A stretch of 64,000 nucleotides of DNA from an uncultured Gammaproteobacteria bacterium (GTDB lineage: Bacteria > Pseudomonadota > Gammaproteobacteria > Berkiellales > Berkiellaceae), in assembly GCA_902826485.1 (NCBI GenBank), contig CADEEZ010000001.1:106080-170079 (forward strand), given 5' to 3'. Positions 8,735 through 16,814 of the stretch are shown here, piece by piece. Each line of letters starts with the position of its first letter. The stretch's first letter is position 1. A program made the position numbers and the translations under genes. The notes beneath the pieces are model-generated. The model saw only the letters and a program-made list of their open reading frames with translations, was not told the DNA's origin and searched no databases.

Positions 8735-9412
8735 TTATGGGTTTTGCATAGGCTTATTTGGGTTAGGGTTATTATAGTGATTTTGATTATCTAAAGCGCA
8801 TTTTTCATGACACCTTCTACTTTCTCTAATCCCATAACTTGCCCCAACACAGCAACCTATCGCCCCTACTAAAAATATAAAGAAGGTAGCAAAGGTTGCT
8901 AACCCTGATTTATTAATTTTTTTAACTTCTTCGCGACTTTCAGCTCTACTTTCTGCTCTCGTATTCGCAACATCGTTATTACTTACGTTTGGTGAGGAGA
9001 GCGTGATCTCATTTTGCGTTTGAGTATTCACAGCCACCGTTCTAAGAAGCACAGCCGCAGAATCAGCTGCCATATGAGATAAGGCAAACAAACTGATCAG
9101 AAGATAGGCAGTCCACGCTAGAAAGCCGTGTAAAGCACCATTGGCACCATGTAAAGAATGTCTATGGCTTACGATTCTACCAGCTGCCCATCCCGCTAAA
9201 AACAAGATGACATAACCGCCAATTAAAATCCAGGCAAAACCTGCAAAAGTAAGTATCATTTGACCTGACGGATCTTTAGTAAAGAGCGTCAAACCAATGG
9301 CCACTGTTAATAAATTGAATAAAAAGGTTAATCCTAGGGCTACTAGAGCACCAATTAAAATAGCATTCCATGAAATAATTTTGCCACATGGTTGGCAGTG
9401 TTCATTCTGCAT
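8735..9412 (-). CDS. polytopic inner-membrane protein of unknown function
   Basis: A 225-residue protein with an N-terminal CQPCG pair of cysteines and about four membrane spans: ~15-35, ~52-75 (FAGFAWILIGGYVILFLAGW), ~90-115 and ~170-195. The last is followed by a His/Cys/Asn-rich cytoplasmic tail. The loop at 120-165 is polar with a repeated RAESRAES. The RBS is AGGGGTG. It resembles uncharacterised YrzE-type membrane proteins with a similar glycine-rich first helix; this is a weak impression. It lies downstream of a 26-residue membrane protein in the same direction. Confidence 0.7.
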   Translation of the reverse strand: MQNEHCQPCGKIISWNAILIGALVALGLTFLFNLLTVAIGLTLFTKDPSGQMILTFAGFAWILIGGYVILFLAGWAAGRIVSHRHSLHGANGALHGFLAWTAYLLISLFALSHMAADSAAVLLRTVAVNTQTQNEITLSSPNVSNNDVANTRAESRAESREEVKKINKSGLATFATFFIFLVGAIGCCVGASYGIRESRRCHEKCALDNQNHYNNPNPNKPMQNP

Positions 9413-9435
9413 TTCTTCACCCCTTTGTTGAAAAT

Positions 9436-9516
9436 TTAAGAATTAGAAAGAATATAGATCACAAATAATAAGATAAAAGGAACACCAAATAGCCAGGCCA
9501 CAAAATACTTAAACAT
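9436..9516 (-). CDS. 26-residue single-span membrane protein
   Basis: A very short frame: MFKYFVAWLFGVPF, then a leucine/isoleucine/valine-rich run and YILSNS, giving one transmembrane helix. It has a textbook ribosome-binding site AAGGAG 7 nt before the ATG. It resembles small membrane proteins of the form M-K-aromatic-WLLGVP that annotation often misses. It is upstream of, and co-directional with, the 225-residue membrane protein (23 nt from its start). Function unknown. Confidence 0.6.
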   Translation of the reverse strand: MFKYFVAWLFGVPFILLFVIYILSNS

Positions 9517-9679
9517 GATAAATCTCCTTAAAGATCTTACACTAAAAACCAATCCCAGAGGCTGGTATTTTATTCAGCAATCTGTAGAACCTTTACTACA
9601 ATATTTACAGGGTAGTCTATGTATGACTATATTGCGTCTTGCTAAGTTCAATAACATAGTTGGTTAGCTGTAAAAATCA

Positions 9680-10060
9680 TTAGTATTCAGGAAATTCTTT
9701 AATCATGGTGCCTTTAAATATAATGGGTTCATTTGCTTTAGGAGAGGGAACAATAGGCGCTTTCATTTCTTTAGGAGCAAGACCGGTCACTTCTTTTTGC
9801 CCGACATTTGCCTTGGTCATTGCATTCGCTTTTTTACATTTTTGAGTATTACAGTTCATTAAACAATTACCGCTGGTACAACCATAGCAACCCCAATTAT
9901 TCCAACAACATGCCCATCCACTTGTGCTCGTATGCCACTGCCCCCCTGATAGATCACATACTTGATCTAACCCTTCATCGGTTTGTCGGCCATAAGTATT
10001 TTGCATAAGTAAGCCCAAAGTTAAAGCAAAAAAGAGTGAGAATATTTTTGAGTACAACAT
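9680..10060 (-). CDS. Cys-rich exported protein
   Basis: A 126-residue protein. The start at 10060 is preferred over a longer frame because it has AAGGAG 8 nt upstream and begins a good signal peptide (MLYSKIFSLFFALTLGLL...). The centre has ten closely spaced Cys with Trp/Gly (CDLSGGQW, WACCWNNWGCYGC, GNCLMNCNTQKC), likely disulfide-bonded outside the cytoplasm. The tail is Lys/Pro-rich. I recognise no named family. It is divergent from the large hydrolase-kinase gene, with 195 nt between the starts. Confidence 0.65.
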   Translation of the reverse strand: MLYSKIFSLFFALTLGLLMQNTYGRQTDEGLDQVCDLSGGQWHTSTSGWACCWNNWGCYGCTSGNCLMNCNTQKCKKANAMTKANVGQKEVTGLAPKEMKAPIVPSPKANEPIIFKGTMIKEFPEY

Positions 10061-10178
10061 AATATATCTCCTTCTTGGCAATATTATAATATGGAGTTTA
10101 GATTGCATTTTTTGACTTAAGATCTGTTTTTTAAGTCAATGAGCACTAGGCACTAGAGAGTGAATGGATAGTATGGTA

Positions 10179-10205
10179 ATAGGTCATTAAAAAATTGAAC
10201 TAATT
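10179..10205 (+). promoter_or_regulatory. motif copy 1, shared upstream of two candidate effectors
   Basis: ATAGGTCA, a short A-rich spacer, then AAAATTGAACTAATT, ending 50 nt before the start at 10256. A near-identical copy lies at 25686-25711, upstream of another orphan Lys-rich gene; the copies differ only in the A-rich spacer. Possible regulator-binding site. Confidence 0.4.
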
Positions 10206-10255
10206 TTTTTTTCTTGAATCTTATGTTGATTCACTTAAGAAATTTTGAGGAAGAT

Positions 10256-13200
10256 ATGGCCGCTGAAAATAAAACGCCAGAAAATCTAAATGCATTAAAC
10301 TTAGCGATAAAAAAAATAGATGCAACTTCACAACAAATAGAAAATGCAACAACAGCACGCGAAAAAAATCAAGCATGGTTATCTCATGCTTATGCTCAAC
10401 TAGATTTAGCTAAAGCTAATGCAGCTTTAGACCCGAACAATCAAGCGCTTCAACAAAAAGTGGAGGAGTCTAAAGCCATTTTAAATAATTTTAAATCCAG
10501 TTTTAGTAAAGCTTTTGCATTACTAAATGAACTTAAGACCATAAGTGACCCAATTAATCGTGCCGAAACTCAAGTCCAATATGGAGAGGCAATTTTAGCT
10601 CAAGCAAAAGCAGTGCATGCTATTAATCCAAATACTGAAACACAAAATTACATTGACCAAGCAAATATAAAATTAGAACAATATAATCAACTTAAACCAG
10701 TTAAATCACAAGACGAACTTGACATAAATGAAAAGAGAGAGCCTAGTCAGAGCATACCAAACGCGGAAATAAAAACTGAAAAAGTTAGTAAGGGATTTTT
10801 AGACGATGATGATGATAAATTAGACAGGATAGAGGATGCTAAGGAACAACTTGTAGAGACATTAAACAATATCGGTAAAGCTCAAGTCCCTACACAGAAG
10901 AGAAAAGCATGGATTGCCCATGCTGAAGCACAAGCAGAACTGGCGGAGGCCAAAGCAGACTATCAACCTAATCAAAAGAATCGTGAAAAGGTTATTAATT
11001 CAAAAAATAATTTGGAACGTCTACAATCTGCTGATAGTAATGTGGTTGAGTTAAACAATAAGTATAGATCAGGGCCAAGACCTCAAGAGGTTGAAAAAAT
11101 AAAAATTTTCGTATCAGAATTTCAGGTTAAACTCGCAGAAGCAAGTTTAGAAAGAGCTTTGGCAATGGATGCGGTATATTCAAATGAGGATACAAAAAGG
11201 ATTATAGAAAATGCAACCTCAAGAGTTAATCAATCAAGGTCTTCTGATAAGGAATTAAAAGAAAATTTTTCTCACCCCTCTGTCAATGAGCCCGCGGCTA
11301 AAGAAGATAAAGAAGATAAAGATGAGAAAAATGTTGATTTTGACACTGATTCACTTTCTCCAAAGGGTGACCCCTATTCTGATCTGGCTCAAGAAGAATT
11401 AGATAAAAAAGTTTCCGCGCTAGAAGATGAAAAAGAAGTTAATTTTGACGATGAGCCAAGCAAGAAAAAGAAAGGTAAAAAATCTAAAGGCAAAGGTTCA
11501 AGTGTTGAATTTTCAAAAAATGATCTGAAGTTGGCAGAAAGAGGACTTCGGAAACATAAGCAAGGCTCTGTACCAAATCAAAACAAGCCTAAAATACAAA
11601 AAATCGACTTGAATGCAATGGTGCATTCAGAACCTGGTTTTGATTCTTTTGACCCTATTGGCACTTCTATCTCACCAACCCAACAAGTTACTGATACTAT
11701 TGTGAAAGCTATTGATTCTGAACTTGGAATAGCTGTTAATGTTAAAAAAGAAAAAACCAAGAAAAAAATACGCAATTTCTTGGCTGATCCAAAAAACTTT
11801 GCCATGTCAATGGTTGTGGCTTCTTCTGCGGAACCCTCTAAAGTCATTGGTGGGCAAAATGTTCGCAATCGGCTAAGAGATGAAATTGAAGAAGCTAAGC
11901 GTTTTACTAAAGATGCACAAAACAAACAAGTGAATGTTATCAATGATGTAAAAGTCAATATAGGAAAAAAACAGAGCAATTTAAATACTTATGAATTTAT
12001 TCCAGAAGAGATCAAGGCGAAAGAAAAAAGCGAACAAAAATATGTGGTAAAATTTAATGGTAATGCTGAATTTGCCGCAACTAAAATTTTAGAATCTAAA
12101 GAAGAAGCGAGTAGATTAGGATATGTTGCGATTGCATTTGATTACCCAGGGGTTGCAACTGACGACCCTAAAGCTAGAAACCCTAAAGAGTTAGTTAAGG
12201 CGGGTATTGCTCAGGTTGATAGGCTCATAGCGGAGGGAGCAAAGCCTGAAAATATTATATTAGATGGCCATTCATTGGGTGGCGCAGTAGCCACATTAGT
12301 TGCGGCCCATTATCATAGTAAAAAGCCACCTCAGACAGTTAATTTAGTTAATGGCCGTTCGTTTAGTAAATTGAGCACAGCGACCGAACATCTTATAAAA
12401 AATCAGACAGGTTCTGCTGTTTTGGGAAAAATAACGGGTAAAGCGATCAAAGCAATAGGCTTAGAAATGAATGCTAAGAAAGCGTATAACCGCATTCCTG
12501 AAGAAAATAAATCCTTTTATTTTGCAAAAAATGATGAAGTTATCCCTTTTGCTGCTTCATTGGCAAAGGCTGTAACGCCTAAACTCGATAGAGCAGAGAT
12601 GGAAAAGGCTAAGGGCTTAGACGTTAATCATGGTGATAATATTCACGATAAAGTCACTCAAAATGGCCAAACGGGAGAAAGTTTGCGAAATAACGCTATT
12701 AAGTTTTTTATGCTTGGAAAAAAAGCTAAAGATGATTTTAGTGCGCTTCTAGATTCATCACTGTTAATAGACGATGATTTTAGCATGAAAGTAGTAGAAA
12801 AACCAACACTTTTAGCCTTTAAAAATTTAACACTTGATCCCGAAACGCCGGAACAGAAATTAGCCAGAGAACATATCATCAAGCCTGCAGTAAGCTTAGA
12901 TAGAAATCAAGAGTTTATTCATGCAAAAAGTCTTCTAGATAAGGCCCTTAAAGAAGATCCCAATTTAAAGAGTTTCAAAATAAGTAAAGCTAAAAAAGAT
13001 GAACGCGGTAAAGTTATAGCTGGAGAAGCAGAGTTAGCACATTCATTTATTTGTCAAAAAAATAAAAACGGAGAATTTGAACTATTTAGAGTATTAGACT
13101 TTCTAGGAAAAGGAACAGAGGGCAAAGTTAAAAATATTGAAAATGAAAAAGGAGAGATTTTTGTTGTTAAAATTGCGGCTGCTTCTGATAAAGATAAGGA

Positions 13201-14134
13201 TGAAATGAAAGTGTTGGAGGAAGCAGGTATCTTAATAGGCAATTTTCAGCGTCAAAGAGACACAAAATTTGATAAAACTTTACAACAAGAGATTGGTACT
13301 AAACAGTATACTGTCATGGAGAAAGTACCAGGTGATAAACTAAACGAATTTATTAAAAAAAACAACCCTACAGAAGAACAAAAAATAAAGATATTGATGG
13401 CAATATTAACAGATACTAAATTTATACATGAGAATCTATCAGTGATTCATCGAGATATTAAACCAGACAATATGCTTATTTCGCATGATGAAAACGGCGA
13501 TCCAAAATGTAAAATAATCGATTTTGGGACGTTTAAAAGAGCCAAAAATAATGAAAAAATCACCTCAAGTTATTCCGGATCACCTCAATATATGGCACCA
13601 GAACTTGGAAGAGATGAATTCCAAGAAAAATATAAAGCTGCACTTGAAACATCAAAAGAAATAGCACAATTACAAAAAATTCAAGTTCTCAGACCAGTGC
13701 AAGAATTACAATTAGATGCTTTAAAAGCCAAATACGAATTACAAAAACAAGCCTATATTGATGTATTGAATAAGAGAAATGATACTTATGATAATAAGGT
13801 AGATATATTTTCAATTGGCGTCATTGCAACAGATGTTTTAAAATTAGATCTTAAGAAATTAGGCTTGCAAGGATTAAAAGCAACCGATCCCGATGAAAGG
13901 CTTTCTGCCGATCAGGCCTTGAAGATAATGCACCCGAAAAAAGAAAACAAATCAGAAAATAATTCAAAATCTCAGGAACGAAATGCAATAAGCGTGGGTG
14001 AGATACCCCCTATTACACTAACAAAAGATTTTCATGACCATCAACAGCCTCGCCTAAATCGTTCTGCTTCTTTAAGTGAATTAGGCAAAAAAGATGAAAA
14101 TAAGCCTACTCGTCCACGGTCTAACAGCACTTGA
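10256..14134 (+). CDS. helical-repeat / serine hydrolase / Ser-Thr kinase fusion, candidate effector
   Basis: A 1292-residue multidomain protein. The start at ATG 10256 has GAGGA just upstream; a longer TTG start at 10214 is less likely. Residues ~10-320 hold four degenerate helical units (for example NQAWLSHAYAQLDLAKANAA and RKAWIAHAEAQAELAEAKAD), then an acidic and Lys-rich linker (~340-430). An alpha/beta hydrolase domain follows with nucleophile motif GHSLGG (~670) and candidate Asp (FAKNDEVIPF, ~757) and His (VNHGD, ~792). A complete kinase domain (~945-1250) has GKGTEGKV, VVKI, HRDIKPDN (~1065), DFG (~1089) and APE, with a ~50-residue coiled insertion between APE and DIFSIG. The tail is basic and Ser-rich. 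No signal peptide is seen. Delivery into a host cell is inferred from domain content. Confidence 0.8.
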   Translation: MAAENKTPENLNALNLAIKKIDATSQQIENATTAREKNQAWLSHAYAQLDLAKANAALDPNNQALQQKVEESKAILNNFKSSFSKAFALLNELKTISDPINRAETQVQYGEAILAQAKAVHAINPNTETQNYIDQANIKLEQYNQLKPVKSQDELDINEKREPSQSIPNAEIKTEKVSKGFLDDDDDKLDRIEDAKEQLVETLNNIGKAQVPTQKRKAWIAHAEAQAELAEAKADYQPNQKNREKVINSKNNLERLQSADSNVVELNNKYRSGPRPQEVEKIKIFVSEFQVKLAEASLERALAMDAVYSNEDTKRIIENATSRVNQSRSSDKELKENFSHPSVNEPAAKEDKEDKDEKNVDFDTDSLSPKGDPYSDLAQEELDKKVSALEDEKEVNFDDEPSKKKKGKKSKGKGSSVEFSKNDLKLAERGLRKHKQGSVPNQNKPKIQKIDLNAMVHSEPGFDSFDPIGTSISPTQQVTDTIVKAIDSELGIAVNVKKEKTKKKIRNFLADPKNFAMSMVVASSAEPSKVIGGQNVRNRLRDEIEEAKRFTKDAQNKQVNVINDVKVNIGKKQSNLNTYEFIPEEIKAKEKSEQKYVVKFNGNAEFAATKILESKEEASRLGYVAIAFDYPGVATDDPKARNPKELVKAGIAQVDRLIAEGAKPENIILDGHSLGGAVATLVAAHYHSKKPPQTVNLVNGRSFSKLSTATEHLIKNQTGSAVLGKITGKAIKAIGLEMNAKKAYNRIPEENKSFYFAKNDEVIPFAASLAKAVTPKLDRAEMEKAKGLDVNHGDNIHDKVTQNGQTGESLRNNAIKFFMLGKKAKDDFSALLDSSLLIDDDFSMKVVEKPTLLAFKNLTLDPETPEQKLAREHIIKPAVSLDRNQEFIHAKSLLDKALKEDPNLKSFKISKAKKDERGKVIAGEAELAHSFICQKNKNGEFELFRVLDFLGKGTEGKVKNIENEKGEIFVVKIAAASDKDKDEMKVLEEAGILIGNFQRQRDTKFDKTLQQEIGTKQYTVMEKVPGDKLNEFIKKNNPTEEQKIKILMAILTDTKFIHENLSVIHRDIKPDNMLISHDENGDPKCKIIDFGTFKRAKNNEKITSSYSGSPQYMAPELGRDEFQEKYKAALETSKEIAQLQKIQVLRPVQELQLDALKAKYELQKQAYIDVLNKRNDTYDNKVDIFSIGVIATDVLKLDLKKLGLQGLKATDPDERLSADQALKIMHPKKENKSENNSKSQERNAISVGEIPPITLTKDFHDHQQPRLNRSASLSELGKKDENKPTRPRSNST

Positions 14135-14165
14135 AGCTAGCTTGCTAGTCATTTACCCCATTTTT

Positions 14166-14201
14166 CTTTATGATAATCATTATCATAAACACACCTATAA
14201 T
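14166..14201 (+). promoter_or_regulatory. Fur box overlapping promoter of patatin gene
   Basis: CTTTATGATAATCATTATC (14166-14184) matches 16 of 19 positions of the Fur consensus GATAATGATAATCATTATC and is the core of a near-perfect palindrome (14168-14188). It covers the -35 region of a promoter with a perfect -10 TATAAT at 14196-14201, 38 nt before the ATG at 14239. Iron-dependent repression is inferred. Confidence 0.7.
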
Positions 14202-14238
14202 TAAAAGGCATTTAGCTTTAAATTTTGGATAATTTATC

Positions 14239-15156
14239 ATGCGTTTAACATTTTTACCTGCTTGGATGTTGCTTAGCTTAATTTTATTAAGTGCTTGCAC
14301 CACATTAGAATTTAGCAACCATAAGGTACCCTTTAAACCTCCCTTACCTGTATATAAAAATATTAACGTTGCTTTAGTCTTAGGCGGTGGTGGCTCAAGA
14401 GGCTTGGCACATGTGGCGGTAATTGAAGAATTGCTGGCCGCCGGTATCCGACCTGATTTAATTGTCGGGTGCAGCGCGGGAGCCATTGTCGGTGGGCTGT
14501 ATGCCGATAAGCCTGATATCGCCCGCATCAAAAGATTATTAATTGATAAAAAGCGGGCACATTTTTTAGATTTTTCAATAGCCCATTTGCCTTACGGCAT
14601 ATCTAATGGATTGTTATTAAAAAGATTTTTGACAGACCATATCAGTGCAGATAAATTTCGGGAACTTGCCATCCCTTTTGTGGCCGTGGCCACCAATTTA
14701 GAATTTGGTGATATGGTTACTTTTGGCACCGGTGATTTGATTCCTGCTATTCGAGCATCGGCTGCCTACCCAGGGGTATTTTTGCCGGTTCAAATGGGGG
14801 GGCAGTACTTTGTTGATGGGGCGGTATCTAATCCTGTGCCTGTGGAAGTCGCTCGACAGCTTGGGGCAAAATATGTGATTGCGGTGAATTTAAGTGGCGA
14901 TTTAACGGATACTTTCCCCACTCATATATTCGGAGTAATGAGACGCAGTATAGACATTAGCTATATTCATCAAAGTCGATTTGCCAGTGAAAGTGCTGAT
15001 TTATTAATTAAAATCCCTTTGAAAAATGTCGGCACATTTGATGATAATGCAAATGAAAAAATTTACCAATTGGGTCGAGAAGCTGCTAGAAAAGCATTAT
15101 ATAAAATCAAAGATAAAGACCAGTTCTTGCCAGAAAAGTTGTCGCACTTAAATTAA
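14239..15156 (+). CDS. patatin-like phospholipase, lipoprotein
   Basis: A 305-residue protein with a lipoprotein signal (lipobox LLSAC, Cys at ~20) and a patatin domain: oxyanion loop GGGGSRGLAH (~51-60), nucleophile GCSAG (~79-83) and catalytic Asp in DGA (~193). It would hydrolyse acyl chains of phospholipids at the envelope. It is close to the RssA/YlbK type, but those lack a lipobox in E. coli. A Fur box covers its promoter, suggesting expression under iron limitation. A short hairpin at 15170-15199 follows. Catalytic residues are intact. Inner- versus outer-membrane sorting cannot be told with confidence. Confidence 0.88.
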   Translation: MRLTFLPAWMLLSLILLSACTTLEFSNHKVPFKPPLPVYKNINVALVLGGGGSRGLAHVAVIEELLAAGIRPDLIVGCSAGAIVGGLYADKPDIARIKRLLIDKKRAHFLDFSIAHLPYGISNGLLLKRFLTDHISADKFRELAIPFVAVATNLEFGDMVTFGTGDLIPAIRASAAYPGVFLPVQMGGQYFVDGAVSNPVPVEVARQLGAKYVIAVNLSGDLTDTFPTHIFGVMRRSIDISYIHQSRFASESADLLIKIPLKNVGTFDDNANEKIYQLGREAARKALYKIKDKDQFLPEKLSHLN

Positions 15157-15169
15157 GAAGATAACGGAT

Positions 15170-15199
15170 TGTAGGGGCACATCTTCTGTGTGCCCTTTC
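15170..15199 (+). repeat. short palindromic repeat, probable terminator of patatin gene
   Basis: GGGCACA (15175-15181) pairs with TGTGCCC (15189-15195) around 7 nt, followed by TTTCT. With the flanking TGTAGG it resembles half-elements of the family at 36651, 51264 and 57775 (shared TGTAGGGG ... CTGTG). It can serve as a terminator. Confidence 0.5.
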
Positions 15200-15204
15200 T
15201 AAAA

Positions 15205-15702
15205 TTAATTTTTCATCCCACTATAAAACTCTAGCATGCTCATTAATTTTTCTGCCGTAATAGGCGGACAAATAAAACTATTCACGCCGGCATTAATGCA
15301 TTCGGTGTAATACGTTTTATTCGGATTTGGCAAAAAAGTTATAATCGGCGTTAGAGGGCAGATTTTTTTTATTTTTTTTGCCGTAACAACGGCTGAGCAA
15401 CTAGATAGTTGGTAACTTAGCAAAATCACATCAAATTTAGCCGCTTTTATTGCTGATAGGGCCATCTCACTTGTTCCTACAAAATGTACGCAATGAGACG
15501 TTTTGCTTAAAATATTTACTAACTGCATTTCTTCAAGTTGAGAGCTGACCCCAATTAGTAAATGTAGGGGAGATTGTTGCCCATGATCGGGCCATTTGTT
15601 GGTGCGCGAAAGAGGGGAGAGGCTACTTTGCATACTCGAAAATCCTTTTTGTCCTGCTGCTTTTATAAGTATAGGAGAATTAAAAGTTAGCGAAGCGTGC
15701 AT
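15205..15702 (-). CDS. degenerate receiver-domain protein
   Basis: A 165-residue protein. Residues ~45-160 follow the CheY-like receiver fold (LHLLIGVSS ... FDVILLSYQL ... PLTPIITFLPN ... NSFICPPITAEKLMSML). The phosphorylation chemistry is lost: the acceptor Asp position is Ser (ILLSYQ), the acidic pair after beta-1 is replaced by Gly-Val, and the conserved Lys before the Pro is Pro (ICPPI). It cannot be a normal phospho-receiver. There is no output domain. The 45-residue N-terminal extension is unstructured-looking, and a later start is possible. It is divergent from the binding-protein gene, with 45 nt between the starts. Confidence 0.7.
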   Translation of the reverse strand: MHASLTFNSPILIKAAGQKGFSSMQSSLSPLSRTNKWPDHGQQSPLHLLIGVSSQLEEMQLVNILSKTSHCVHFVGTSEMALSAIKAAKFDVILLSYQLSSCSAVVTAKKIKKICPLTPIITFLPNPNKTYYTECINAGVNSFICPPITAEKLMSMLEFYSGMKN

Positions 15703-15747
15703 TCTTCACATAAACTTCTATATATAAAAATGGTTACGGATGACCTT

Positions 15748-16608
15748 ATGAAACTACTGGGAATTTTTCTAGCTACGTCGATTATTTCACTGCCTTTACA
15801 TGTCTTGGCAAGTGAAAGTAGTTGTACGAAAGTGGTGGTAACAGGCGAACCTGGTTGGGCACCTTATTCTTATGAGAAAAATGGCACATTACAAGGCGTT
15901 GGTGTTGAGCTAGTAGAATTGTTGTTCGGCGAGTTAGATATTCCCGTTGAGACACAATTACCGGGTAATGTAGATGATGTAGAACATAACTTACGTCGTA
16001 GTAGAATAGATTTAATCGTAAGCACCTATGATAACGCTAAATATAAAGATTTTGTTTATTTGGTTGAACCAGGGTATTACGATGATGCGGTATCAATAGT
16101 TGTATCTGAAAATCGTTATATGGATTTTTATTCTTGGTATGATTTAATGGGCCGAATCGGCTTAACGTCTAGAAATAACCAGCTTGGCTTTGAATTTACA
16201 GAGTTTGCCAAAGATTATTTACATATTAAATCTGAAGGCACGCTAGGGGCAAATTTTATTAACCTCAAAGAAGGCATTGTTGATTACTTAGTAGGTTCAC
16301 AGCGATTTTTAGAAGTGGGAGTAGGTCGCTACGGAAAACAGGGTGAATTCGAATTTTTACCCAAACTTGTCTCTAATGAAGAAGTTTTTTTTGGCTTTTC
16401 TCTTGCTTCCGATTGTAAGGCCTATGCCCCGTATTTGAGAGCCCGTGCAAAAGAATTGCGCGCGAGCAATCAATTAGAAGAAATATTAAAAAAACACATT
16501 ACGGCATTAACCGAAAGCAATACCCTAGCGGCAGGTTCTCCTGTAACACAATTGGTTAATGACCCTGAAACCAATGAAATTATCCTTCCACATGATAGCC
16601 CATTTTGA
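15748..16608 (+). CDS. periplasmic solute-binding protein, family 3
   Basis: About 286 residues. The start at 15748 gives a signal peptide MKLLGIFLATSIISLPLHVLA; upstream in-frame starts at 15730 and 15697 exist, but the latter overlaps the divergent gene. The mature protein matches the bacterial extracellular solute-binding family 3: VVVTGEPGWAPYSYEKNGTLQGVGVELVELL, then RIDLIVSTYDNAKYKDFVYLVEPGYYDDAVSIVV. It would bind an amino acid or similar small solute. No ABC permease or ATPase gene adjoins it; an MFS transporter follows. It may act as an orphan binding protein or in signalling. Confidence 0.78.
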   Translation: MKLLGIFLATSIISLPLHVLASESSCTKVVVTGEPGWAPYSYEKNGTLQGVGVELVELLFGELDIPVETQLPGNVDDVEHNLRRSRIDLIVSTYDNAKYKDFVYLVEPGYYDDAVSIVVSENRYMDFYSWYDLMGRIGLTSRNNQLGFEFTEFAKDYLHIKSEGTLGANFINLKEGIVDYLVGSQRFLEVGVGRYGKQGEFEFLPKLVSNEEVFFGFSLASDCKAYAPYLRARAKELRASNQLEEILKKHITALTESNTLAAGSPVTQLVNDPETNEIILPHDSPF

Positions 16609-16814
16609 TATATTGTTTTGACAAAGTTCTAGGACTATCCTACCTACATTAAAAACCAGTTGCTTTTGTCATTCATTTTGGCATTATAGAGCTTGGCAAG
16701 ACGCCAAAAAAAAATAATTATTTTTAAGCAAAATCTTCTAACTATATAAAAATTAAAAGAATTCTTAAGAATAATCACAATTTAGACATACACTTGTAAA
16801 CAAAGGATTGCGTT

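Noticed and set aside
11578..11979. Minus-strand frame inside the hydrolase-kinase gene
   Set aside because: It is the shadow of the long plus-strand gene, with no RBS and no recognisable protein.
16686..16706. TTGGC...GCCAA hairpin before the MFS gene as a terminator
   Set aside because: It is followed by A, not T, on the plus strand, and on the minus strand the T run comes before the hairpin.
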